Source: Candidatus Hydrogenedentota bacterium (lineage in GTDB: Bacteria > Hydrogenedentota > Hydrogenedentia > Hydrogenedentales > JAEUWI01). Taken from it: DNA of 47,840 bases. Below, piece after piece: positions 8,050 through 16,296 of this stretch; position 1 is the stretch's first letter; every line of letters begins with the position of its first letter. The notes under the pieces are model-generated. The model was not told the origin of the DNA, did no database searches, and worked only from the letters and a program-made list of their open reading frames with translations. The DNA lies in the NCBI GenBank assembly GCA_016182605.1, contig JACPGE010000112.1:1-47840 (forward strand), in the 5' to 3' direction. The translations under genes were made by a program, and so were the position numbers.

Positions 8050-9294
8050 TCAGCCGGAGAAGATGGCTTTGAACTCGCCCTTGGACTGAAGCGCGCGCCG
8101 GGCCGCGTGGCGCTTGAGGGCGCCGTCGATCTGATGGCTCAGTTGTTCCGTATAGAAAAGATACGGCGCGTTCTCGTTGAAGAGATAAAAGGCCAGTGAA
8201 CCGGGAATCGTGTTGATCTCGTTGAAGTACGCGCGCTGCGTGCTCTTGTCCACGATGAAATCCACGCGTGCAACACCGTGGGCGTGGATGGCCGTAAAGA
8301 TGGCTGCCGCGTACGCGCGCACCGCCTCTTTCAATTCCGTGGCAATGTCCTGCGGATCGATCACCCGATCGAGTCCCGCCATGCCATCCGCCGGGCCCTG
8401 ATCCCCGGGTGTCTTGCCGCCGCGCATGTACTTGTCTTCATAGGACAAGACCCCGTCCTTCGAATCCGGCCGGGGCATCTCCACGACCGAAGCTGTGGGC
8501 GGTTCCCCCTCCAGGACGGCAACATTGAGTTCCATGATGTCCTGGATCTTGGGTTCGACGATGGCGTGGGTATCGTACTTAAAGACGCGGACGAGTCCTG
8601 CGGCGAGTTCGGATTCGTTGTTGCACGCGCTCACGCCGATGCTGGAGCCCAGGTTGCAGGGCTTCACGAAGAGTGGGAATCCGCCCAGCGTGTCTTCGCT
8701 CAGAATGGCGTCCAGCACGCCCCGGAGATTGGCGCGGGCTTCGGATCGGCCCACGGTGAGCCCCGGAAGCACGGGTATGCCATGTGCTTGTGCGACCTTC
8801 TTGCAGAGCCCTTTGTCCATGCCCACGGCGGAGGCGGGCACGTTGGAACCGGCATAGGCCACAGAGGCCAGTTCGAAGAGGCCCTGGATGCTACCGTTCT
8901 CCCCCGTGCCGCCGTGCAGGACGGGAAAGAAGACATCGACAGAAATGCGGGCCTCCGCGCTACGGTTGAAAGAAAACGCAGGCTTGGGGGCAATGGTGGT
9001 CAGACCGCCCTGTCCGGGAACGGGCAGCAACGCGACCTGCGTGCAGCTTTCCAGTATCGCAGGATTCTGCGCGACGCGGCTGAAGAAGGTTTTGTCCGCG
9101 AGTTCCTTGCCGGTGTACCACAGGCCGTTCTGCGCGATATAGACCGGAATCACCTCGAAGCGAAGCTGATCCATTGCGGCGATCACCTGGGTGCCGGAAA
9201 TGACGGAGACCTCGTGCTCGGGAGAGTCCCCCCCGAAGACGACGGCGACACGAATACGGCGGTCTGCGCTGTTCACGTTCACGTTATCCTGCAT
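8050..9294 (-). CDS. ddl: D-alanine--D-alanine ligase family (ATP-grasp)
   Basis: 414 residues. The N-terminal domain has VVFGGDSPEHEVSVISG, and LHGGTGENGSIQGLFEL holds the conserved Glu/Ser region. The ATP-grasp part contains FVKPCNLGSSIGV, DFIVD and FNEINTIPGS. The residue equivalent to E. coli DdlB Tyr216 is kept (SYEDKY), which points to D-Ala rather than D-lactate as second substrate. It is longer than DdlB (about 306) because of an insertion around KYMRGGKTPGDQGPADGMAG and a C-terminal extension, as in some clostridial and VanC-like ligases. It lies 5 nt after the membrane MurF-like gene, in the same operon, and faces the VanX-like gene. It probably makes the D-Ala-D-Ala used by the MurF-like partner. 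Confidence 0.92.
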   Translation of the reverse strand: MQDNVNVNSADRRIRVAVVFGGDSPEHEVSVISGTQVIAAMDQLRFEVIPVYIAQNGLWYTGKELADKTFFSRVAQNPAILESCTQVALLPVPGQGGLTTIAPKPAFSFNRSAEARISVDVFFPVLHGGTGENGSIQGLFELASVAYAGSNVPASAVGMDKGLCKKVAQAHGIPVLPGLTVGRSEARANLRGVLDAILSEDTLGGFPLFVKPCNLGSSIGVSACNNESELAAGLVRVFKYDTHAIVEPKIQDIMELNVAVLEGEPPTASVVEMPRPDSKDGVLSYEDKYMRGGKTPGDQGPADGMAGLDRVIDPQDIATELKEAVRAYAAAIFTAIHAHGVARVDFIVDKSTQRAYFNEINTIPGSLAFYLFNENAPYLFYTEQLSHQIDGALKRHAARRALQSKGEFKAIFSG

Positions 9295-9299
9295 TTCAA

Positions 9300-10940
9300 T
9301 TAGAATCGCTTTGGGGCCTCGTGTATGTCACTCAGATCGTTCTCCAACAGCACGATTGGTGGCGCCTCCCGGGAAGCATACTCTTCAAGCGCTTTCAGGG
9401 CGGCGGGCATGGACTCGTGGACCACAACGGCGCTCTCGGGCATGCCGCCTTCCAGCAGCGCACGGGCCCAGGTGGCGCGGTTGACGGATTCCACAAGCAG
9501 GATCCTGCTGCAGATTCTGGCCGCGCGTTGTGCCACGTTCCGATTCTCCTCCTCCTGACACGGGCCCAGTTCGATCATGCCCGGCGTAACGAGGATTTTA
9601 TCCTTCGCCGGGTATTGCTCCAGCACGTCCAGTGCATCCATGAACCCCTTCGGGTTCGAATTGTACGCGTCGTTGAGGAAGCTCATCTTCTTCGACTTGG
9701 TCAGGCTGAGCCGGTTGTCCACGGGCTCGATATTGGCCAGGACGGCCGCGGTGTAAAAGGGCTCCGCGCCGAGCGCACAGGCCATGGTGAAGGCCCCCAG
9801 CATGTTAGAGACCGCGTTCTTGCCGAACATGCAGGTTTGCACGGGATAGACCGCGCCCTTCCAATGCAGTTGGAACGCGATCCCCTTGTCGTTCATGAGC
9901 AGATCGGAGGCGAGACAGTCCAGATCGCCGGTGTCTTCAAAGCCGTACAGCAGGGTGGTCTTCTTGGGAAATTCCGCGGCGATGCGCCGCGCACCGGCGT
10001 CGTCACCATTGCAGACCAGGATCCCGTCATCGGGCAGACTGCGCGCAAGTTCCGATTTTGCCTGGTACACATTCTCGTGGGTGCCAAATCGCTCCAGGTG
10101 CATGACGCCCACCGTGGTGACGATTCCGGCCGTGGGGCGGACGAACTCGCAGAGCCCCGCGATGGAGCCTTTCGTGTAGGCGCCCATCTCAAACACGGCA
10201 TAACGGTGCAATGCAGAGAGCGTGACGCGAATCTCGCGCGTGATGCCCATCGTGGTGTTGATGCTCTTGGGCGGTGCGAAGGCCGGTTCGAGGGCTTGCG
10301 TGAGCAGGCCGGCAAGGATCGACTTCGTGCTCGTCTTGCCATAACTTCCGGTCACGCCGATAACGATCGGGGCAACGGCGCGCAGGCGTTCCACCGCCTC
10401 GTCCTTGAGCTGGCGTTGAAGGCGCTGTTCGTGCGGCTGGAGCACCCGGACGGCCAGCGTCAATAGCAGCGGGCACACAGGGTGACACATCAGTTGCGCG
10501 ACCCACAGGGAGGCGAGCACATTCAACTGGAGACCGTAGTGAAGGAGCGCCATGATCGCGGCAAGCAGCACGAGATTGAAGAGCAGTGCCGTCCGTTCAA
10601 TGCGTTTTGCGCGCGGCGTCCGCACCAGCGGCTTTCGCCCAGTCTTCCGGGGGTCGCCTTCGAATCGAACCCAGGCATGGAGCGCCAGCGCGCCGAAGAA
10701 GTAAAACCATCGGCCGGTAATCCCCTCCACCAGCAGCGCGCCCGCGAGCACGGCGAGGGCGGTGGTCCATCCCCGGGTATCGAAAGACTTGTTTCCCGTC
10801 AGCCACCGGAAGAACCGGTGCGGCGTATAGTCTTCCTGTTGAAAATAGTGCAGGTAGCGCCGGGTGCGGTGGAGGATGAAAATGACCCCGCTGCACAACC
10901 CGAGCAAGAAGAGCAGCGTCTGTGTCCAATCGTTAAGCAT
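9300..10940 (-). CDS. MurF-like Mur ligase fused to an N-terminal membrane domain
   Basis: 546 residues. About 165 N-terminal residues form four or five hydrophobic helices (about 7-23, 60-75, 77-90, 117-135 and 143-166). The Mur ligase core follows: P-loop GVTGSYGKTSTK at 195-206, SINTTMGITREI, FEMGAYTKGSIAGL and a C-terminal domain with NDAYNSNP. These match UDP-MurNAc-tripeptide:D-Ala-D-Ala ligase (MurF) rather than MurC, D or E. Ordinary MurF is cytosolic and about 450 residues, so the membrane domain is unusual. The gene overlaps the upstream hydrolase gene by 8 nt and is 5 nt from ddl. The substrate could be the usual Park-nucleotide precursor, a lipid-linked one, or another carboxylate acceptor. 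Confidence 0.87.
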   Translation of the reverse strand: MLNDWTQTLLFLLGLCSGVIFILHRTRRYLHYFQQEDYTPHRFFRWLTGNKSFDTRGWTTALAVLAGALLVEGITGRWFYFFGALALHAWVRFEGDPRKTGRKPLVRTPRAKRIERTALLFNLVLLAAIMALLHYGLQLNVLASLWVAQLMCHPVCPLLLTLAVRVLQPHEQRLQRQLKDEAVERLRAVAPIVIGVTGSYGKTSTKSILAGLLTQALEPAFAPPKSINTTMGITREIRVTLSALHRYAVFEMGAYTKGSIAGLCEFVRPTAGIVTTVGVMHLERFGTHENVYQAKSELARSLPDDGILVCNGDDAGARRIAAEFPKKTTLLYGFEDTGDLDCLASDLLMNDKGIAFQLHWKGAVYPVQTCMFGKNAVSNMLGAFTMACALGAEPFYTAAVLANIEPVDNRLSLTKSKKMSFLNDAYNSNPKGFMDALDVLEQYPAKDKILVTPGMIELGPCQEEENRNVAQRAARICSRILLVESVNRATWARALLEGGMPESAVVVHESMPAALKALEEYASREAPPIVLLENDLSDIHEAPKRF

Positions 10941-11757
10941 GCTGGCGCTCGTGAATTCTAATGCTGGAATCGCAGGCGGGGTCTTCGGTCACGCGGGACG
11001 CATGCGCGAGCCGGGGCATCAGACGCGTCTTGATGTACGTGGCGCACAGATCCGGCATCGTGCCAAAGGGAACGTGCCCCGCTCCAGGCAGGATAACCAG
11101 ATCGGCGCCCGAGATGAGTTCCGAATACTTCCGTCCCATTTCGCACGGCGTCTCGGTATCGTGTTCGCCCCAAAGCAACAGCGCAGGGGTCTGAATGGTT
11201 CTGGCCACGGCGCTCAGGTCTTCATTGACCACTTTGACGAGGACGGGCCGCATCAGGCCGGCGTTCCGGTAATCCACGGAACCGAAGCGCGCTTCGTGCC
11301 GCTGCTTGAGCCGGGTGCGCACGAAGAAATCGATCCAGGCCGCGGACTTGCCCAAGAAGCGGACATACTTCAACCGGACACGTTTCCGCAGCGTTTTTGT
11401 GGTGGGAATTCCGGCCGAGGCAATGAGCACCAGTCCGCCGACCGCGTCGGGATAGTTGCCAGCCAACTGCACGCACACGCGCCCGCCGAAAGAATGGCCG
11501 GCCATCACGGGTCGCTCCAGGGCGTTGGATTTCAGATAAGCGTGGACATAGTCTGCGTATTCCCTGCTCCCCCACACCTCGCCGGGCATCGGAACGCCGC
11601 CAAAGCCGGGCAGGGTCAGGGAGTGAACCTGGCCGAAGGTGGCGAGCAGTTTCGCGAGCGGGCGCATATGATTCAGAGTGCATCCCCATCCATGGAGCAA
11701 CACAAACACCTGCCCGCCGCTGCCGAGCACCTCTTCCGTCTTGTTGTCGATCGCCAT
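10933..11757 (-). CDS. Alpha/beta hydrolase of the MurF-Ddl operon
   Basis: 274 residues, no signal peptide. Motifs: LLHGWGCTLNHM (oxyanion loop), GHSFGG (nucleophile Ser), WGEHD (Asp) and GAGHVPFG (His). It is the first gene of the operon that continues into the membrane MurF-like ligase (8-nt overlap) and ddl, which suggests a linked role in handling D-Ala esters, peptidoglycan precursors or related amides. A basic patch (TLRKRVRLKYVRFLGK) lies in the cap. Substrate is not assignable. Upstream, 180 nt away, is the leftover copy of the hisC 3' end, so before insertion of the OLD cassette this operon would have lain directly behind hisDC. Confidence 0.85.
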   Translation of the reverse strand: MAIDNKTEEVLGSGGQVFVLLHGWGCTLNHMRPLAKLLATFGQVHSLTLPGFGGVPMPGEVWGSREYADYVHAYLKSNALERPVMAGHSFGGRVCVQLAGNYPDAVGGLVLIASAGIPTTKTLRKRVRLKYVRFLGKSAAWIDFFVRTRLKQRHEARFGSVDYRNAGLMRPVLVKVVNEDLSAVARTIQTPALLLWGEHDTETPCEMGRKYSELISGADLVILPGAGHVPFGTMPDLCATYIKTRLMPRLAHASRVTEDPACDSSIRIHERQHA

Positions 11758-11937
11758 GATTCGCAGTCTGTCTCGCAGGTTAAACGCTGTCGCATATTCT
11801 ATTGTTCAGAGCCGCCAAAAGGTTCCACTGTGCCGCGCGCACGCCGGGGCTAAGGTAGCAGATCCCCGCGGCGCATTTACAGCGCAAGTGCGCAGGAAGG
11901 CGCAAGAATGTGCCCCCGGAGAGCCGTTTCGGGCCCC

Positions 11938-11982
11938 TTATGCCCCCGGCGCCGCGCCCAAGATCCCGTCAATGGCCGCCAA
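11938..11982 (-). pseudogene. Displaced duplicate of the hisC 3' end
   Basis: Positions 11950-11982 match 13908-13940, inside the end of hisC, at 32 of 33 bases; the only difference is C at 11965 versus T at 13923. Read in the hisC frame this copy encodes LLAAIDGILGAAPGA followed by a TAA at 11938-11940. The intact gene instead reads LLAAIDGILGAAK and TAG. It looks like the original hisC terminus left behind when the 1.9-kb OLD cassette inserted. No more of hisC is present here. Confidence 0.8.
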
Positions 11983-12023
11983 CAAGGGACACGGCACCGG
12001 GTTGCACGCTCTTGTGCTGCGCA

Positions 12024-13826
12024 TCAATCTTCCGTCGTCTCTTGGTGAGAATGCGCGCGCTTGAACAATGCATATAACAAATCCAACTTCTCGACAACCT
12101 CTTGTGGAACCAGAGCTTGGTCACACAGTGGAACAAGTTGGTGTAATTCACCTTTCCGCAGGAGCATGGGAGAACCTAGAGCATTGCTCAAACCTCTGAA
12201 AAACTCCTCGGCGACATCGCTAAGTTTAATACGTTCGGTTTTTGTTTCCCAAATGAGGCGCGCCGCGTTCGGGGGGCTCGTGCGCCATATCTCCAAATCA
12301 CCAGCGTCCCCCTCAAAGACGCGCACAAGCAATGTCTGGTTCAAGACTTCTTCAATCTGTGTCGAGAACCCGTCGAAGAGTTCTATATCCACGAATCTCT
12401 CAAGTGCGTAACGGCGGAGTACATCCGGCACTATGAAATAGTTCTCGGCCTCGTATCGGCGCCAATGGACAATCTTCAATCCATCTTCCTCTCCATCTTG
12501 GCGATTGCGCCCATCGTTGTCCAGGATGGCTAGACCCTGAAGCCCAGGAACAATTCCCTTTAAGGCACGGAAGTGATGCTTGGGGGTTATCCCGAAGCCG
12601 CCTTCCACCCGCTTCAACTCGCTTTCCAATGACTTTAAGGGATAGTTGTCCTTGACATAGAAGGAATTGATTCTCTCATCCCAAATATCGGCCACCGGAT
12701 GCTGCAAATGACGCGCCAACGCGCGCAACATGTCGATATCCGTTCCCCCTTCAACGTAAAGTACGTAACCCCGCTCTTGAGCCCGAATATAATGTTCCGC
12801 GCCGAAATGCTTTAGCGCAGCCCGAATGTCCTTCTTGGCCGCCAAATCATCCGCCTTGCCCTCCACAAGCAGTGTCAAATTGGTATCCAGCGCCTCCTCC
12901 AAAATCACTTCTGAATGGGTTACGATCACTACTTGGGAAGCATTTGCGCTTGCGATGTCTCGAAGCAATACATAGACCTGCTTTTGCCGCAACAATTCCA
13001 GATGTGCGTCCGGTTCATCCACCAGCAATACACTTCGGCGATGCGAATAGAGGTACGAGAATATCAGCAGCATCTGCTGAAAACCCCTTCCGGCCATGGC
13101 TACGTCCAGCTGTTCCTTAACCGCAGTCTGTTTATAATGCAGCTCTATTGCGCCCCGTGTGGTCTCTTGGGGGTAACCCAATTCCACCGAGAACAGACGG
13201 TTCATGAGTTCGACGATGCGCTTCCAGTCCTCTGGTGAGTCTTGGGCAACCAACAGGCACAGATTACGAAGTACCTGTGCCGTCTGTCCTTGGCCAAGCA
13301 ATACTCCAATTCGCCCCGGCTGCAGAATTGGCTCCTCTGTCTCCAAGCCAGACATAGGATAAAGCAATTCTACATTAATGCTTGCTGCGTGCTTGAGAAC
13401 ATCCATCCTTTTTAGAGCTTCGTCATCCGGGCTGCAATAGATGAGTTCATCGCCTTGATTGCGAAAACGCATCGTAACGGGCTCGACCCGGTTTTCATAC
13501 GATACCCCAACGGTTATGAGCAACGGAATGTCTTTGTTCTGTAATCGAACCGATGTATTGTGCCAGTAGTATCGGGTGCGTTGAACCGGGACGGAGACAA
13601 TATTGAGGCGATTCAACGCAGTTGCCGTCCGCTCGGATGCGCTAGAGTCTTTACGCACATCGAACCAAGTCTTGAGCGCTTGCGACCAGAGAGCAATGGC
13701 CTGAATCGCAGTTGTCTTGCCACAGTTATTTGGCCCAATTATGACTGTGGGATGTTCCAGCTCGATCCTTTGGCGATCCCCAAAGCGCTTGAAATTCTCA
13801 ATCTCCAGATACTGCAACAGTCGCAT
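12024..13826 (-). CDS. OLD-family AAA ATPase with C-terminal TOPRIM nuclease domain
   Basis: 600 residues from the ATG at 13824-13826, which has GAGAGGAA upstream; an earlier in-frame ATG at 13853 lies within 2 nt of the -10 box. The ABC-type ATPase half has P-loop GPNNCGKTT (31-39), a signature-like AGRGFQQML (245-253), Walker B LLVDEPDAHL (267-276) and VTHS (H-switch, about 302-305). The TOPRIM half has LYVEGGTD (Glu359), AILDNDG (DxD-type metal site) and WRRYEAENYF. OLD proteins are ATP-dependent nucleases, and many act in phage defence (class 1 alone; class 2 as Gabija with GajB). No UvrD-like or reverse transcriptase partner is adjacent, so this would be a solitary class 1-like member. 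The cassette position strengthens a defence role. Confidence 0.87.
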   Translation of the reverse strand: MRLLQYLEIENFKRFGDRQRIELEHPTVIIGPNNCGKTTAIQAIALWSQALKTWFDVRKDSSASERTATALNRLNIVSVPVQRTRYYWHNTSVRLQNKDIPLLITVGVSYENRVEPVTMRFRNQGDELIYCSPDDEALKRMDVLKHAASINVELLYPMSGLETEEPILQPGRIGVLLGQGQTAQVLRNLCLLVAQDSPEDWKRIVELMNRLFSVELGYPQETTRGAIELHYKQTAVKEQLDVAMAGRGFQQMLLIFSYLYSHRRSVLLVDEPDAHLELLRQKQVYVLLRDIASANASQVVIVTHSEVILEEALDTNLTLLVEGKADDLAAKKDIRAALKHFGAEHYIRAQERGYVLYVEGGTDIDMLRALARHLQHPVADIWDERINSFYVKDNYPLKSLESELKRVEGGFGITPKHHFRALKGIVPGLQGLAILDNDGRNRQDGEEDGLKIVHWRRYEAENYFIVPDVLRRYALERFVDIELFDGFSTQIEEVLNQTLLVRVFEGDAGDLEIWRTSPPNAARLIWETKTERIKLSDVAEEFFRGLSNALGSPMLLRKGELHQLVPLCDQALVPQEVVEKLDLLYALFKRAHSHQETTED

Positions 13827-13854
13827 GCGCGGCTTCCTCTCCAGTTGTCCCATC

Positions 13855-13883
13855 AGTATCGTGGCTTTTAAAACTTAATGCAA
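13855..13883 (-). promoter_or_regulatory. Promoter inside the OLD cassette
   Basis: On the minus strand, TTGCAT (13878-13883), 17-nt spacer, GATACT (13855-13860). It lies between the hisC stop and the OLD gene, within the inserted DNA, so the cassette brings its own expression signal rather than relying only on hisDC read-through. Confidence 0.5.
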
Positions 13884-13901
13884 GGCAACCAGCGCGGCAA
13901 A

Positions 13902-14960
13902 CTATTTCGCCGCGCCCAAGATTCCGTCAATGGCCGCCAAGAGTGCGTCGCATTCCGCATCGGTGCCAATCGTAATGCGCAAGGCGTTCTCCAGCCTGCG
14001 CGCGCTGAAATACCGCACGAAGATCTGTTGCGCGGAAAGGGCCTGAAAAATGTCCTTGGCAGACGGTGTGCCGTTCCAGTGGGCGAGCAAAAAATTGCTT
14101 TGGGATTCGGGGACACGGAAACCGCGCGCGACTAGTGCTTCGCGCAGACGCTGGCGCGTGGCGCAGACCTTGGCCACACTCGCAAGCATGTGATCGTAAT
14201 CGGTGATGGCGGCGAGGGCGGCGGCCTGGCTCGCGGCGTTCATATTATAGGAGTCTTTGGTCTTCAAAAACTCGCGGACCAGTTGCGGCTGGGCCTTCAT
14301 CGTGCCCACACGCATGCCGGCCAGACTGAAGGACTTGGAGAAGGTCCGCATGACGATGACATTGTCGAAACGATCGGGAAAGTCCATGCAGGTGTCGGCA
14401 GCGAAATCGGCGTACGCCTCATCTATCACGACAATGCCCTGAAAACGCGCACAGAAATCCGCCACCGCTTCCCTGGGCGCGGCCACGCCGGTTGGGGCAT
14501 TGGGCCGGGTGAGAAAGCAGAGCCGCCCCGACGCGCTCATGAAGTCCGGCGTCAATTGAAAGTCATCATCGAGATCGACGTAGTGCAATTTTGCGCCATG
14601 GAGAACGCAGAGGATCTCGTAGAGGGAATAGGTGGGATAGGTAGCCACGACGGTGTCGCCGGGATCGACAAAGGTCCGCAAGACCATGGCGAGAAGCTCA
14701 TCCATGCCGTTGCCCGCGAAGATCCAGGACTCATCCGGAGCGCCATAGCGCTGTGCGCAGGCGCGGCGGAACGCCACGGAAAGCGGGTCCGGATATTTCC
14801 GGAGCGCGTCCGCGGAGAGATTGCGCAGGGCTTCCAGCACGCCGGGCGCGGGCGGATACGGATTTTCGTTGGTGTTCAGCTTGATCAGGTTGCTGCCCTG
14901 CGGCTGCTCACCGGGCGTGTAGCCCTCAACGTCTTTCAGGATCTCGCGCACAAATCTCAC
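13902..14960 (-). CDS. hisC: Histidinol-phosphate aminotransferase
   Basis: 352 residues, normal length. Class I/II PLP aminotransferase acting in histidine biosynthesis (imidazole acetol phosphate to histidinol phosphate with Glu). Motifs: LNTNENPYPP near the N-terminus, RPNAPTG (substrate and cofactor contact), VVIDEAYADF with the pyridine-N Asp, TFSKSFSLAG with the PLP Lys209, and LRITIGT near the end. It overlaps hisD by 4 nt (14957-14960), so the two are coupled. The last codons (AAK then TAG) sit at the junction with the OLD cassette. The displaced copy at 11938-11982 suggests the gene formerly ended AAPGA. The change falls outside the catalytic core, so function should be intact. Confidence 0.95.
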   Translation of the reverse strand: MRFVREILKDVEGYTPGEQPQGSNLIKLNTNENPYPPAPGVLEALRNLSADALRKYPDPLSVAFRRACAQRYGAPDESWIFAGNGMDELLAMVLRTFVDPGDTVVATYPTYSLYEILCVLHGAKLHYVDLDDDFQLTPDFMSASGRLCFLTRPNAPTGVAAPREAVADFCARFQGIVVIDEAYADFAADTCMDFPDRFDNVIVMRTFSKSFSLAGMRVGTMKAQPQLVREFLKTKDSYNMNAASQAAALAAITDYDHMLASVAKVCATRQRLREALVARGFRVPESQSNFLLAHWNGTPSAKDIFQALSAQQIFVRYFSARRLENALRITIGTDAECDALLAAIDGILGAAK

Positions 14961-16261
14961 AAGCGCACCTCAATCGAGCGGGCGTGTGCCTGAAGCTCTT
15001 CCGTATTCGCAAAAGTCATGATGTCGTTTGCTTCCCGCTGCAGCCGCTCGCTCGTGTAGTAGAGCACACTGGTAACCTTGCGGAAATCTTCCGCCGTGAG
15101 CGGCGACGAGAAACGCGCCTTCCGCCCCGTGGGCAGCGTGTGGTTTGGTCCGGCGTAGTAATCGCCGACGGCCACAGGCGTGTTCGCCCCGACCATGATG
15201 GCGCCCGCGTTGTGTATTTTTTCGAGCAGCTTGCGCGGAAAGTCCGCCTGTATACTCAGGTGTTCCGGGGCATACAGGTTGGTAATCGCCACGGCCTCGT
15301 CCATGTTGCGCGTGCGAATCAGCATGCCGCGGTTGTCCAGCGACTTCTTGATGATGTCCCTGCGCGGCAGATTCGGCAGTTCTGCGGCAATCCGCGCCTG
15401 CACCGCCGCAATCAACTCGGCAGACGGCGTAACGAGCAGGCACATGGCCTCTTCGTCGTGTTCCGCCTGGGCCAGCAGCTCCGCGGCCACGTGGGCGGGA
15501 TTCGCCTTCTCGTCGGCGAGCACGAGCACTTCGGAAGGCCCTGCCTCGGAGTCGATCTCGACGCGTCCGCGCACGATGGCCTTGGCCGCGGTGACGTAGG
15601 TATTGCCTGGGCCGGTGATCTTGGTTACCGCGGGAATGGTGGCCGTGCCATAGGCGAGCGCGGCGATGGCCTGGGCGCCGCCAATACGGAATACCCGGCT
15701 CGCACCGGCGATACGGGCTGCCGCCAGGGCCACGGGGTGAATGTCTCCATTGAAAGTGGGCGGCGACACCATGATAATTTCTTTTACGCCGGCCACGCGC
15801 GCGGGTGTGATGTTCATCAGCGCGGTGGAGGGATAGAAGGCCTTGCCACCAGGCACGTAGACGCCCGCGCTTTCCACGGGGGTCACGCGCTGCCCAAGAA
15901 CGGTGCCGTCGTCCAGGGTTTCTTCCCAGGATTCGCGCAGGTGCTTGGAATGAAATCGGCGGATATTTTCGTGCGCACGTTCGAGAATGCGCACCAGATT
16001 CTTGTCGACCCCGGCGAGGGCCTTGTCCATTTCTTTGGGCGACACCTCGAAGCGATCCGGGGTCAGGGCCACGCCGTCGAAACGCTCGGTAAACTCGGCC
16101 ACGGCAGCGTCGCCATTCTTGCGCACGGCTTCCACGATCCAGCGCGCCTGCTCCAGCTTCTCCTGGATCGAACGGTCGGCGTTGGCCGCGTCGGAGAGAC
16201 CGAGAATGAACTCGTCCAGTTCCTTGCGCACGGTGTCGTTGCTAATGTCGATGTGTTTCAT
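14957..16261 (-). CDS. hisD: Histidinol dehydrogenase
   Basis: 434 residues, full length. Zinc- and NAD-dependent enzyme that oxidises histidinol to histidine in two steps. Motifs: GVYVPGGKAFYPS, KITGPGNTYVTAAK (NAD site), EAGPSEVLVLAD, AEHDEEAMCLL (zinc and catalytic region) and GDYYAGPNHTLPT (catalytic His and zinc ligand). It lies 35 nt downstream of murA and overlaps hisC by 4 nt, forming murA-hisD-hisC. Placing hisDC after murA is a recurring arrangement in several phyla. No his leader or attenuator was seen. Confidence 0.96.
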   Translation of the reverse strand: MKHIDISNDTVRKELDEFILGLSDAANADRSIQEKLEQARWIVEAVRKNGDAAVAEFTERFDGVALTPDRFEVSPKEMDKALAGVDKNLVRILERAHENIRRFHSKHLRESWEETLDDGTVLGQRVTPVESAGVYVPGGKAFYPSTALMNITPARVAGVKEIIMVSPPTFNGDIHPVALAAARIAGASRVFRIGGAQAIAALAYGTATIPAVTKITGPGNTYVTAAKAIVRGRVEIDSEAGPSEVLVLADEKANPAHVAAELLAQAEHDEEAMCLLVTPSAELIAAVQARIAAELPNLPRRDIIKKSLDNRGMLIRTRNMDEAVAITNLYAPEHLSIQADFPRKLLEKIHNAGAIMVGANTPVAVGDYYAGPNHTLPTGRKARFSSPLTAEDFRKVTSVLYYTSERLQREANDIMTFANTEELQAHARSIEVRL

Positions 16262-16296
16262 GATCGCTTCCGCCGGTGCGTACCGTCCCCTGATTG

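Larger units (their letters stand above)
11950..13940. mobile_element. Putative integrated OLD cassette bounded by 33-bp direct repeats in hisC
   Basis: Direct repeats 11950-11982 and 13908-13940 (32/33 identical, core GCGCCCAAGAT and CCGTCAATGGCCGCCAA) enclose 1925 bp that contain a single OLD-type gene with its own promoter. The segment is visibly less GC-rich than the his and mur genes around it. One repeat forms the end of the functional hisC, whose stop codon comes from the inserted DNA; the other carries the apparent former terminus. This is the arrangement expected for site-specific integration into a gene 3' end with restoration of the reading frame. No integrase or transposase is encoded inside, so movement would need a helper. 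A local duplication by recombination is the alternative. Confidence 0.6.

Noticed and set aside
7166-9294. A vancomycin-resistance (VanA-type) cluster
   Set aside because: Only the dipeptidase and a ligase are present; the ligase keeps the D-Ala-type Tyr, and no vanH or VanRS-type gene is adjacent.
12024-13826. A Gabija system
   Set aside because: Gabija needs a UvrD-like helicase (GajB) next to the OLD gene; none is present on either side.
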